64,000 nt of DNA from Vitrella brassicaformis (taxonomy: Eukaryota > Sar > Vitrellaceae), in the NCBI GenBank assembly GCA_001179505.1, contig CDMY01000840.1, forward strand, positions 105,043 to 169,042. The letters are read 5' to 3'. A model generated the notes under the pieces. That model worked only from the letters and a program-made list of their open reading frames with translations. It did no database searches and had not been told where the DNA came from. Below are positions 1-12,735 of this stretch, piece by piece; positions within the stretch are counted from its first letter, which is position 1; each line of letters opens with the position of its first letter. The position numbers and the translations under genes are program-made.

Positions 1-1
1 G

Positions 2-279
2 GTGCGCATCGCCACGTATTGCGACTTCGACGGTGAGGTCAGCGGGGATGTCTCCAATTGATGTGTGCAGCAACTACCGGGGGTCCTGGAGCGGTGTGGT
101 TACCCTAAGGACTCCGTCAAGGTACTCATCGGCCCTGGAGAGGGAGAACACCAGTGTCAGTGGATCCTTCGATATTGCCTGGTCAGCACACAGAGGCGGC
201 ATCCACTCTTGTGCGCACTCACACACACACACACACACACACTCACACACACGTATGTGGATGGGAGGGTTTGTGTTTG

Positions 280-317
<38 letters not shown>

Positions 318-1794
318 TGTGTGTCATGCACAGACACATGGACGTTTCCCGCCGACCGAGGGCATCCACTGGCAGCTCCCGACGTTGTCATCCTTGAACA
401 TCATCTACGACACACCTGACACCGACAACATGATCCACGGAGATGCACAATTTGTACGGAGAGATGGACTGTGCTGCAAGCGGTCAACATGTGCCTTGTG
501 TGTGTGGTACAGGTGGACTTCGGCATGTGGCACGGCAAGACCGCTCGGCTCACTCGCAAAAAGATGCTTCAGAGGACGAAGAAACAGTTTGACACTCGAC
601 GCAGTCATGCACAGACACATGGACGTTTCCCGCCGACCGAGGGCATCCACTGGCAGCTCCCGGCGTTGTCATCCTTGAACATCATCTACGACACACCTGA
701 CACTGACAACATGATCCACGGAGATGCACAATTTGTACGGAGAGATGGACTGTGCTGCAAGCGGTCAACATGTGCCTTGTGTGTGTGGTACAGGTGGACT
801 TTGGCATGTGGCACGGCAAGACCGCTCGGCTCACTCGCAAAAAGATGCTTCAGAGGACGAAGAAACAGTTTGACACTCGACGCATCGGTGAGCCTGTCAG
901 ACACACACACACACGCAACACAGACGAGAGAGGAGACAGACGTGTGTGTTTGTTGTGTGTATGCGTGTGGGTGTGTGTGTGTGTGTCTGTCGCTCTCACT
1001 GCACCAGATGTCTACCGAACGATCTCGATTCTGCTGGCGGTGCAAGGCAGCAAGTACCTGCCCCGCATCCAACCCAGGCTGTCATACAAGCGCATCGTCA
1101 AGGAGGTCACACGGCTGGCAGAGCAGCACTCGGGCCTACAGGTTAGACAATGCGGCCAACACGCATCGTGTATTTGATGCATGTCTGTGCGCATGTGTGC
1201 AGCTGCTCCTGGCGGCCATCGATGCGCTGTGGAGCGACGGCAAGAAGCCTTCTGGGTGGAACAAGACCAAGTTTCGCAGCACCAAGGCCGACTACAAGCG
1301 CATCGCCAAGCACGTCTACGAGCTGCCGCTAAAGGTGTTTGACAGACGTAGCAAGACTCTCTGGGTGTGTCAATGTGTGTGCCCATGTATCACAGGCGCC
1401 CGTGTACAAGACCCGTCACACCTTCGACGGCCGAGTGGCTGGCAAGGTTCGCCCCTTCTCGGACGACATGCACCAACGTACGCCGATTCATGTCGACACG
1501 AACACAGCACCACATCGGTGTTCACCCATGTGATGGTTGGTTGCTACAGAGTATGCGTATGAGAACGACAACACATGGAGTGACACCTACATCGCCAACA
1601 CAACATTCTCGATGGGCAAACCCTTCAGCGGCTCGGGGTGGACCGACATGGACGGTCTGGCGATGATGCTCGAGGATGATGATGAGGATGATGATGAATA
1701 CGTAGAGGGGAGCGATGAGTCAGGCGATGAGTCGGGCGATGAGTCACTCCATGAGTCAGGCGATGAGTCAGGCGATATGGATGTAGATAGGTGA
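2..1794 (+). CDS. FEN/XRN-like PIN-domain nuclease, 3' part of gene
   Basis: The 5' end lies outside the window. Exons that keep phase are 71-181, 334-453, 513-734, 794-887, 1008-1141, 1203-1334, 1396-1477 and 1550-1794, ending in TGA. Residues GPGEGEHQCQ (about 134-163) resemble the acidic PGEGEH/PGEAEAQC motif of XRN and FEN/XPG nucleases. IYDTPDTDNMIHG resembles the following DxD motif, and ILLAVQGSKYLPRIQP resembles the GNDFLP/GSDYLPGI segment of these families. In those families these acidic residues bind the metal ions used to cleave flapped or 5'-end nucleic acid. Here the GND/GSD aspartate is replaced by lysine, so activity is uncertain. The C-terminus is strongly acidic, with GDES repeats at 1720-1775. 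The family call is inference from short motifs. The exon carrying the DxD motif is duplicated in frame. Confidence 0.5.
219..324. repeat. (CA)n then (TC)n(GT)n tracts in an intron
   Basis: Within the 182-333 intron, a (CA)n run at 219-252 is followed by (CT)n at 281-300 and (GT)n up to 324, ending at the CATGCACAG acceptor. The CA and GT runs are complementary and could pair within the pre-mRNA. Confidence 0.9.
324..885 (+). repeat. 281-bp tandem duplication inside the nuclease gene
   Basis: Copy 1 (324-604) and copy 2 (605-885) differ at only a few positions, for example gacgttgtc versus ggcgttgtc and cttcgg versus tttgg. Each copy holds an exon with the DTPDTD motif, a 59-bp GT-AG intron and the next exon. 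Removing the intron leaves 222 bp, exactly 74 codons. At the junction the frame reads straight from copy 1 into copy 2 (513-734), so the duplication can be translated in full. Confidence 0.9.
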
Positions 1795-1892
1795 GCCAAG
1801 CCGTCGTACCTTTTGATCGGATGTAGACCAATCGCACGGTGATACATGAGGGATTGAATGATTTACTGACCGATCGTCACTCAGCCGAAGCC

Positions 1893-3698
1893 TCACACCT
1901 CTGTGATGAGGGCGAGCAGGAGCAGGAGGACCCCGCCGACAAACACGAAGGGGTACACCAAAGTGAACTAACACACGCAGAGACATCCATCCACAGCCAT
2001 CCATAGACACACAGGTGGGTGAGGGTCAACTTGTGTGTGTCCTCACCGTCGTCGGTGCTTTGTGGTGCGCTTCTTCGGGTTCGGCGTGTGCCTCCTCCTC
2101 GACGTATGGCGGGGGCATCACCTCGACCTCATGGTCTTCCTCCTTCTTTGCCGCCTCCTTGGCAGCCGCCTCCTCGTCACACACCTCTGCACACACCGAC
2201 AGACACAGACACACAGACACACACATGCATCACACAAGTATGGCGTCTGCATGGATGGCGTGTGTTGGTGATATGTTACCCGACCTGATGGCTTCTTGTC
2301 TTCCTCTTCTGGTGATGGTGGAACGGCCATGAAGTGAGCGGCTGATGCCTTGTGCGCGCGGGCCATGTCAATGTCCTTCTGCGCCTCGAGGCGGGCAGCC
2401 GCCCTCTCTGCGATTTACTGCTTCGCGAAGCCACACGCCTCGGCTTGGATCTCCTTGGCCTCCGCCACCTGACATGCACACAGAGAGAGATATCCACTGC
2501 ATGGGCGTGTCTCGTTCTCTCATGCACCGCCCGCCCGACCATTTGTGCCTTTGCTCGCTTCATGGCTGTCTTGACTGCCTGTCGCTGGTCCTCGTGGGCC
2601 TTGTGCATCAGCTCTGCACACATGCCGCCCAACACACATGTCATGGATGGACATGTGGATGGATGCATGGGTGCAGTTTAGACCTTTTGCCTTGAGGGCC
2701 TGCTCGGTCATGTGTTTGCTGTGGGCGACGTGCTCACTCAGCTTCGACAGCGTCCTCTCGCTGGCCATCTCCTCGTTGACCTTTGCATGCTCGCTCGCCT
2801 CCATGTCCGCAGACAAACTCTGAACAGACACATAGACACAGAGATACACAGACAGTGGTGGGATGGGTTGGTCACTTTCTGTGGCATTTGTGGCCTCTTT
2901 GGCTTGTTGGATGGCCTCGTCTTCAGCCGCCCTCTCGGCCTCGTGTACCTGTGTGTGCGTGTGACACAACAAACAGTCACAGTAATGGATGAATTGTAAA
3001 GTGACTACCGCAGCGTCGATCTTCTCCAGCTCCTCGTCTGCATGGACACACACAAAGTGATGCAAGAGCGGCGCCTCATTTCATGCAGACGAGGTGTGTT
3101 ACCCTTTTCCTTCTGCAGACGCTTTGCGCGTTTGTCGTTGCGTTTGAGGTTCTTCTCCTCTTCGCGACCTTCACGCTTGGCCTCCTCGCTTGCCTTCATG
3201 CATGAATGCAAGACACATGAGCCAATCAACATTTCTGCAAGGCGACTGACCTTTGTCTGTGCGATCTTTTCGTCGAGTGGCTCTGTGGACGCCGCCTTCA
3301 TCGACTCAGGCTCGACATCGGCCGCCTCCTCCTCACGCTAATCAGTCGATTGATCCAAAGAAACAAAAATCACACGACGTGAGCGGCTCTGTGTATTTGT
3401 GTTGTGTCACTTGGGCTTGGACGGCTTTGGCGATGATGCTGTGCAAATCGTCAACAGCCTGCAGACGACAGGCAGACACATGATCGAGTGAGTTGTCTGC
3501 CTGTCGGTCTTCCTCTCTTGACTCACTCACCTTGCCGAGTTGGTTGATTTGCTTGCGGAGGCTGGCCACCTTTCCGTCTGGCTCGGCCGAGGCGTCGGCG
3601 TTGCTGTGTGAGTGAGCCGCCAGGAAGAACCTGCCATGGGCGGGGCTCGTGACAGACAGCACAGCAATGAAGACAAGCAAGGCGCGACTCATGGCCAT
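1893..3698 (-). CDS. Signal-peptide, E/K-rich coiled-coil, C-terminal TM protein (in-frame stop)
   Basis: The protein starts with a hydrophobic signal peptide (MAMSRALLVFIAVLSV...SPAHG); an alternative Met is two codons in. It then runs through short exons rich in Glu, Lys and Ala that look like charged helix or coiled coil. Supported exons include 3531-3698, 3411-3458, 3251-3337, 3103-3193 and 3009-3037; boundaries near 2820-2960 are uncertain. The last exon (1893 to about 1967) encodes a hydrophobic helix (YPFVFVGGVLLLLLALI) just before TGA, so the mature protein may be anchored at its C-terminus. A TAA at 2415-2417 interrupts the frame, yet coding character, splice phases and the terminal membrane helix continue beyond it. 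Either the allele is a nonsense mutant, the base is a sequence error, or the product is shorter. No family was recognised. Confidence 0.65.
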
Positions 3699-4068
3699 GT
3701 GGTCGATGATTTGATTGATGGGATGGATAGTCAGTGAGTGAGTGGTCGATCAATCAATGATCGATGAGAGCTGCCTGTCTGTCTGCCTGCCTGTCAGTTG
3801 ACGTTTGTGTGTTTGTGAGAGTACATACATGTGTATGCATGAACGTATGCGATCCATTCGATCGTACATATTGTACACTGAGTGTTCACACCACTGTCGG
3901 TCAGTGTCATTCATTCATTCATTCAGCTGTACAGTGAGTGCAACACGGTCACGAAGACAAAGAACACACTGACACTCTCTCTGCCAAAAGATCTCTCACC
4001 ATGCACAGCATCCGGCGGCCTGCCTGCCTGCCTGCCTGCGTCCACCGGTCATTCTGCTTTGACTATCA
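3699..4068. other. Spacer, no gene seen
   Basis: Holds TTCA/CATT and CTGC short tandem repeats (3910-3925, 4018-4038) and the presumed promoter of the minus-strand coiled-coil gene. No convincing open frame or RNA gene was found. Confidence 0.6.
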
Positions 4069-4496
4069 TTATTTGTCCTTGGATCTCAGCTTCCTGGTGA
4101 CGGCCTTCCCTTCCCTGTCAAACTGCTCAAAAGCCTTGGCGGTCTCCTCCGTCTTGTCCGCCTGCCTTGAAGCGATGAGCGCCTCGCTCATCTGGTACAC
4201 GAACCTGCAATCACGACACACACAGAAAGAGGCAGATCAGATCACACATGTGGCTGACATGTAAGCTGTGTACAGCACCTGCCAGGCCAGAAGCCAGGGA
4301 AGCGGAATTGCGTCTGCATGTACTGGTTGGGCATCAGCGGCATCACGTGGAAGCGTTGATAGAACCACTCCCGCCGCCTCTTCCAGTGGCCGTCCAGGGC
4401 GTCATAGAACTGCACCAGCCGCTTCTTACGCGCCACCTGGATGGTCCCGCGCTTCTTCGGCACCGCCAGCCTCGCAGGCGACAGCCGCAAGGCCAT
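4069..4496 (-). CDS. Small basic protein, 117 aa, unknown
   Basis: There are two exons, 4279-4496 and 4069-4204, joined in phase 2 through a GT-AG intron. The product begins MALRLSPARLAVPKKRG and contains an aromatic/basic stretch (HWKRRREWFYQRFHV) and a charged helical tail ending LRSKDK. The size, the basic N-terminus and the aromatic-rich centre would suit a mitochondrial complex or mitoribosome subunit, but that is only a guess because I do not recognise the family. It is divergently paired with the aquaporin gene: the starts are 294 bp apart, with two AGCTCGC-type motifs between them. Confidence 0.6.
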
Positions 4497-4586
4497 GCTC
4501 GTTGCATATGTGCGTTTGCCGGCGCCTCTCTGCTCCTCACTGCTGCCTCGTCAGCGTGCGCCAAGCAGAAATGCTCCCGGCTCAGT

Positions 4587-4611
4587 GCGAGCTCATTCGA
4601 ACTGAGCTCGC
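4587..4611. promoter_or_regulatory. Paired AGCTCGC motifs, divergent promoter
   Basis: GCGAGCTC at 4587-4594 and GAGCTCGC at 4604-4611 lie in inverted orientation, 91-115 bp upstream of the minus-strand start and 180-204 bp upstream of the aquaporin start. The same core recurs in other intergenic promoters of this window. Confidence 0.45.
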
Positions 4612-4790
4612 AGACGATCGCTGCCGCCGACCGTTCGAGTTCCTGCTTCTCCAGCATCTTCGGAGGCCTTGGCTCATCGGCATTAGAGATATCGTGAAGT
4701 GATCCATTGGAAATCCTGAGTCAGCAGGGAAGACGGCCCGTCTCTTCGTCCCGGTTCCGGCAGCGGCCTCCCTCGCCCTTGCCTTCGCCA

Positions 4791-5761
4791 ATGAGCCACA
4801 AACTGTGGCAGAAGTTCGCAGCCGAGCTTTTTGGCACGTATGCACTGATGCTCACCATAGGTAAGTAAGACGGGGCATACAGACAAGAGACTTCACCTTC
4901 ATCCTGGGTCAACTGTGTGGATATGCGACTGGTCAACTGCAGGGCTGAATGCAGTCCAAGCCAATCCATTGGGGCCTATCGCTGTGGGCGCCATTTTGAT
5001 GAACATGATCTACATGTTCGGCTCGGTCTCAAGTAAGCCTCACCCAATATGCTGCCATCGATATCGCCCCTTTTCTGTTCGTGTCAGGGGCGCAATTCAA
5101 TCCCTCGGTGACGCTGGCGTTCCTGACGCTGGGCCGGAAGCTTATCACTGCCCACGAGGCTCTGTGGATATGGCTGGCAGAGTACCTCGGCGCATCCCTC
5201 GCCGCCGTCACCTTCTACCTCCTCACACTCAAGCCCGGCTCGGTGCCTCTGTTTGAGTTCAATGGCGCGTCCGCATGCTTTGAGGTCATCTGGACGGCAA
5301 TCCTTGTGCTGGTCATCCTCAACATCAACACGTGCCAGGCCGACTCGAAGCTCAGCGGCGGCTTCTTCAATGGCGGTGTGATCGCCCTCACGGTCGTGGC
5401 AGCGGCGTACTCGGCAGGTCAGTGAGAGAAAGAGTGCATCAATTCCTTGCCCGTGCCTTATGGATGTGCTTGTGGTGTGGCGCGTGCAGGCTCGATCGCA
5501 CCGGCATATCTGAACCCCTGTGTGACCTTCGGCATCGCTGTGGCCCACCTGATCGGCACCGGAGGCACTGACGCCACCGCCACGCGGCTGTTCGGCTTCA
5601 TGGCTGTGCAATTCGCGGCTTCTATCCTGGCGGTGTTCATCTTCCCGTTCACCAATGGTGCTCGCGAGCTGAAGGCAGAGCCGCTTCAGGCTGAGAAGCA
5701 AGAGAAAGAGGTCACTGGAACGGAAAAAGAGAGGTTGCTAGAAAAAGTTGTTTCTGGTTAG
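4791..5761 (+). CDS. Aquaporin / MIP family channel
   Basis: Exons 4791-4860, 4943-5032, 5088-5417 and 5490-5761 keep phase and give a 253-aa protein. It has the MIP layout of six hydrophobic helices with two half-helix loops: AQFNPSVTLAFL in the first half and PAYLNPCVTFGIA in the second. The usual NPA boxes are therefore NPS and NPC. The position after the second box, normally the selectivity-filter arginine, is valine. MIP proteins conduct water, glycerol or small neutral solutes across membranes. The changed filter makes plain water selectivity doubtful and a broader neutral-solute or gas role possible (inference). The tail is hydrophilic and Glu/Lys-rich. No signal or plastid leader is visible, so plasma or vacuolar membrane is likely. 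Confidence 0.88.
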
Positions 5762-6412
5762 TATTAGCGAGGCGACAGACAGACAGGCACGCTGGGAGAG
5801 ATACGACGGGTGAATGAGTGTCTGACTGCATGTGGGAGCATGTGTATAATTCCGATCGATTCGTGTGGACCGAAAGATGACACGTGGCGATGAATACAAT
5901 ACAAGTGAGTGGATGCAAACGGTAGGCAAATATTTTCTGGGATGAGTCTTTATTAAATGCGCTATCAATCACCTCCTTCGCACAGACAGTTTTCGCACAG
6001 ACGAGTACCTGTATGGCAAACAAAGACTGACAGACGCAAATACACATCTGCGCGTGTCATGGATAGAGAGACAGACAGATGAAAACACCAACGAGCCCTG
6101 TCCCTCTCCATGTATGAATCTCTTTTTCTGATCGAGTGCATTTGAGCTTTAATCGTATGTGTGCGTCTGAGTATTGAGTATCTGTCTGTGTATGCATGTA
6201 AGTGATGACATGAGGGATTGACAAGTGTAGTGTGAGATCAAATCGATTGAATCACATGAGACTATCGGTGTCTGCCTGCGTGTCTGCCCTCGAGATAATG
6301 GAGTTTATCATGACACATAGACAGGCAGACAGGCATTAGCGTGCGACGATAATGCCGACTGACTGACACCCATCAGAGCCACGCCAGCCATTCGTTCACA
6401 CAGCAGCAGCAG
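5762..6412. other. Convergent 3' spacer, no gene seen
   Basis: AT-richer spacer between the convergent aquaporin and F-box-like genes. It has scattered GACA/CAGA repeats and a near-palindromic stretch around 6250-6330, but no supported gene. Confidence 0.6.
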
Positions 6413-6877
6413 CTAGTCCACACGCTGAGCGGTGGGCGATGTGTCCTGAAGAACAAACCGAGCGGCGACAGAGATGAATGACGACAGCAGCACCCAACTT
6501 GAGATGCCCTCCTGACAACACACACACACACACAACACACTCTGAGCCACGTGCAGGTGGCCCTCAGCCGCACGACGTCCTTGACGCTGAGGAGGTAGCG
6601 GCTCCTCCGGCCGACACACAGGTTTGACACGGGGTGCTGCTGCTGCTGCTCCTGGTGCTGCATGAGATGGATGGGCCAAGACGGTCACATGAGTGAGGCG
6701 CTCGACGAGAGGCTGCACAGAGCGACAGAGCCGACAGAGGATTGTGTGCATCAAGCATGCTGCTCACAGATCTGTGTGCTGCTCACCTCGTCCGATGCTC
6801 AGATGGACAGATCAGACAGAGGTCAATGAGTCAACACCACCAGCACCAGCACCAGCGGCAGATGAGGAGGCCGCCAT
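6413..6877 (-). CDS. Small F-box-like protein (tentative)
   Basis: A candidate model of four short exons begins at MAASSSAAGAGAGG (6877) and ends TAG at 6413. The exon at about 6546-6658 encodes RYLLSVKDVVRLRATCTWLR, which matches the second half of an F-box (L.vkDlvrL...C..wr), the part that contacts Skp1 in SCF ubiquitin ligases. The last exon (6413-6511) encodes a hydrophobic helix, SSWVLLSSFISVAARFVL. No substrate-binding repeats such as LRR or kelch follow, so the protein would be under 110 aa. The first donor (GTCTGA) is weak and the first exons could be wrong. The gene is divergent from the CorC-family gene at 7300. Confidence 0.35.
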
Positions 6878-7299
6878 CGCTCCTCAGCCACACTGCACCG
6901 ATGGGCTGACAGACCCACAGAGAGAGAGGCACACAGACAGACAGACAGACAGAGAGGCCAACGCATTCATTGAAGGGAGTGGATGAGCGCATCAGTCAGT
7001 GAGTGAGTGAGTCAGTGAGTGTTGGGCCTCCCTCACGTCTGTCAGCTCAACGGCCCGCCACCGCGCAGCAGTCGAGAGGACGACTGACTCGAGTGACTCT
7101 TCTCGCCCTCTTGTCGGCCGAGTGCCTCACTCCCACAACGCACAGCTGTCCGACAAGGCGCACAAAACGCCGCCTCGGGACTAAGGCTACAGGGTAACAA
7201 ATCCTTTGACCCCTCGAAGCCCTTCGGCTCGCAGCCCTCTTGAGGGTTTCGGCGTGAGATGAAAAAGAGGCGTCATCTGCCTTCGTTTATGCTGGGATC
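6878..7299. other. Divergent spacer/promoter, no gene seen
   Basis: Shared upstream region of the F-box-like and CorC-family genes. It carries CAGA and GTGA/GTCA repeats (6940-6955, 6995-7020) and a GGCTCGC variant of the local promoter core near 7220. Short open frames here have no splice support or family signal. Confidence 0.5.
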
Positions 7300-9711
<2,412 letters not shown>

Positions 9712-10795
9712 ACTGGCTGGCTGTCTGGCCTACGGCCGTCTGGATGGATGGATGGATGGATGCATCGGGTGGTGGGGGGCGGGTGGGTGTGCAGCTGTGG
9801 TGCCTCTTTTTCACTCAGTGGCCATAAATGACACACAGAGACACAGACGGACAAGAGCCTTCGTGTGTGCGCGGAGACTGATGGCAAGTATCATCTGGTA
9901 CTTCTGCGTGTCGTCTAGTCACATGTCAGACGGGAGAGGCCCACAGCAATTATCAGAAAGAGCACAAAGCAGACTTCCGTTGAGCAGAAAGCAGACCAGT
10001 CCACGTACATTATCGAATGTGCTCGCACGAAGACAAACTGAACAGACAACGCAGCCTTACGCAAGTCAACCAACGATTCGACCAACGCTGCAGCGGATTG
10101 AGGCGACAAGTCTCTTGAGCGCTTGTCGAGGATCGGTTGTGTCTCTTGCATGTGACTCGTCGATACACAAGTGAAGTGCTGGTTTGAGCGCGTGACTTTC
10201 CTCGATATCATGATTATTCAGTGTTCTCATCCCCTTGTAGGATGTCAGTGTGTCCCGCCCACAATGAATCGTCACGGCTCACACCCGTACACATACACGT
10301 ATGCCTGGCGACCTGTCAACGGCTCACTGTTTCGGAGCCATATTCCAGGACCGGCCACACACCACACATCACGACACAAGACAGCACGACAAACATTCAG
10401 CACACGAACTATCCCTCTTGCACTGGGACAGTGTACTACCGCCAGCGTCTCCCGGCTATGCCGCTACCGGCTACACGAGAAAGACAACACGAACCGCTAC
10501 TGTGTGATGCTGCCGACACCTCGTAACATGTCGGGAAGCCCCTGCCCGCCCGCCCACGTGCACACAATCAGCACGCACACAGACAGCTACCCATTTGTTC
10601 GTCCGTATGCCATCCCATCCCGCCTACACGCCATACATCACCACAGAACACCACGTCAATTAGTCACTCACGAGTGAATTTGTGTGCACGGCGAGCCGAA
10701 CCCCACCAAAGAAAGCAAAAGGATGCAAGGAACAGGACAAACCGGAAACGTAAAAGGGAAGGAGATAAAAGAAGCGAACCCCCCCCCCCCCCCCC
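9712..10795. other. Spacer up to assembly gap, no gene seen
   Basis: Contains GGAT repeats (9741-9762) and about 1 kb of unique sequence. No frame has splice support or a recognisable family. It ends in an expanded poly-C run at 10780-10795. Confidence 0.6.
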
Positions 10796-11095
10796 NNNNN
10801 NNNNNNNNNNNNNNNNNNNNNNNNNNNNNNNNNNNNNNNNNNNNNNNNNNNNNNNNNNNNNNNNNNNNNNNNNNNNNNNNNNNNNNNNNNNNNNNNNNNN
10901 NNNNNNNNNNNNNNNNNNNNNNNNNNNNNNNNNNNNNNNNNNNNNNNNNNNNNNNNNNNNNNNNNNNNNNNNNNNNNNNNNNNNNNNNNNNNNNNNNNNN
11001 NNNNNNNNNNNNNNNNNNNNNNNNNNNNNNNNNNNNNNNNNNNNNNNNNNNNNNNNNNNNNNNNNNNNNNNNNNNNNNNNNNNNNNNNNNNNNNN
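10796..11095. other. Assembly gap of exactly 300 N
   Basis: Both sides of the gap read GAA followed by a long C run. The left run ends at 10795 and the right begins at about 11096. The 300-N size matches the other gap in the window, so it is a placeholder length. Confidence 0.95.
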
Positions 11096-11452
11096 GAACC
11101 CCCCCCCCCCCCACATGAACGACTATGGCTCGTCGAGAAAAAGATACTCGTACGATGGAATCCCGCGCACACACACGCGCTCTCGCAAAAGTCACACGGG
11201 CTACTGTAAGTCTGCCGGCTGGTCAATACGTGTTGACGTTCATTTACACACTGCAATGGTGCGGATACGCACAAAGAAGAAATTAGATGAGAACACGTTT
11301 GTGGACGTATGTGTTCACCTGCTCTGTAGGCGCAGGTGCTTATGAAGCCTGCGCTGGCGACGTCGGAGCAGGAATTGCCGCTAGTAGACCTGCACGGACA
11401 TAGCCAGCATGCACACGCTCGTGAGCACCACATGTTTGGGTGTGATTCGTGT

Positions 11453-12246
11453 TCACCAGGCCTCAGGGGTGTTGTTGTTGTGGCAGGAGACTTCCATGCG
11501 CTCGCATTCGCTCCACCCGTGACTAGTGCACGCAGCGTCGCCCGACAAGCGGATGGGGTTCCACTCGGCCCCGGGGCTCAGGTCCGTCACACACGCAAAT
11601 TTGTGGATGTCGTCCTCAGTCTTCGGGGTTTTTTCCACCATGCAGACGTAGAGGTCGTCATCGCATTCACTGTTTCCACTGTCGCACCTGTCGTCATCGC
11701 AACTGCATACATGCACACATCAAGAGAGAAAGCGACAGGTCAGTAAAGCATCAAACAGCTCAACTCAGCTCATCTTGCTGTTCTTCCCCACTCGTCTGAG
11801 CAACAATCGTTGTTGAAGTTGCATCGGTGTCCGTGGGGGGCAAGCGTATCTGTTGGCCAACACCATCCATTGACACAGTTGTCGGAATCGCAATCACTGG
11901 TCGACGAGCAACTCTCTCCAATTGCAGCGGACAACCTCCGAACAGCAGCAGTGGCATTGCGCTGTGTGCACAGATCAGATGCAGAGTCAGTTTCAGATGT
12001 AAACTCAGCTTCAGCCTCAGAGTTGAGTGCGCGTCGTACCTCGTTAGCGCCCCTCAGATGAGGGCTCTCAGGGTGCTCAGGGTGCATGGACACCTCCCCA
12101 GTCTGCACAGAGAAGAAGGACAGATCAGACTGATCATCAGCACCGGCGCTGACTAGCCTCCATCATGAGCCTACATCACGAGCGGGAGCACCCTGACCCA
12201 CCACCACCAGGAAAAGTGCCGCGAAGACGACAAGCAGGCGAGCCAT
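11453..12246 (-). CDS. Secreted cysteine-rich protein
   Basis: Three phase-consistent exons (12175-12246, 11792-12102, 11453-11702) give about 210 aa. The N-terminus is a clear signal peptide (MARLLVVFAALFLVVVGQGAPA). Two Cys clusters follow an acidic linker: CSSTSDCDSDNCVNGWC, HRCNFNNDCCSD and then DCDDDRCDSGNSECDDD, with more paired cysteines to the end. The spacing resembles small disulfide modules of the knottin/dickkopf type in extracellular proteins, rich in Asp/Asn as in Ca2+-binding loops. I do not recognise a specific family and propose no activity. It would act in the secretory pathway, wall or extracellular space. Two further Cys-rich secreted genes sit at 59185-61198. Confidence 0.7.
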
Positions 12247-12520
12247 GACGCGCACAGACGAGAAGGGCAACCGAAGAGGAAGCAACCTCTGACGGGAAGC
12301 AGTACTGGCGTTACCGGTTTGCCGCGATCGAGGTAAAATGCATGAAACATACACACGCTGGTTTGCCGTACTGTGTGATCTGTCAGGACCGTGAAAAGCG
12401 TTAGCGGTTGGCCGTTAGGGATCGACGGACTCCCTGGCCAGATTTCTCGACGGGAGACGGGAGACAACCACAGCCATTTAGTAGTTTTCCGGCATTTTCA
12501 GCTCTCCTGCCTTTCCTTCG

Positions 12521-12561
12521 CCACATCTCCTCCATCTCATCATCTTTTGGGCCGGTTCTTG
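12521..12561 (+). repeat. Dispersed 41-bp element, copy 1
   Basis: A CCACATCTCCTC...CTTTTGGGCCGGTTCTTG segment that recurs with about six differences at 37620-37660. Each copy lies 150-215 bp upstream of a called start codon on one strand. Confidence 0.5.
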
Positions 12562-12735
12562 CCTCAGACGGCTCGCCTCAGCACCTCTCAAGCCTCGCCA
12601 CCTCTCCCTCCCGCGATATGGTATCGGAAAAAATCCGTCAGTGCGAACTGGGACCTGGAGCTTGGAGGAAGAGGAAAAGGACTCCGAGGAAGCGCAGAAG
12701 CAGCAGCGAAAGAAGCATCAAAAGCAGCCACAGCA

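Noticed and set aside
33-419. Open frames across the CA/TG repeats at the window start
   Set aside because: They encode only Thr-His and Ser-Leu/Cys-Val runs from simple repeats; real coding is the spliced nuclease exons.
1690-1790. GATGAGTCAGGC tandem repeat as a satellite
   Set aside because: It lies in frame within the last nuclease exon and encodes an acidic GDES tail.
10660-11433. Long open frames spanning the first gap
   Set aside because: Length comes from N translated as X and from poly-C; no coding evidence.
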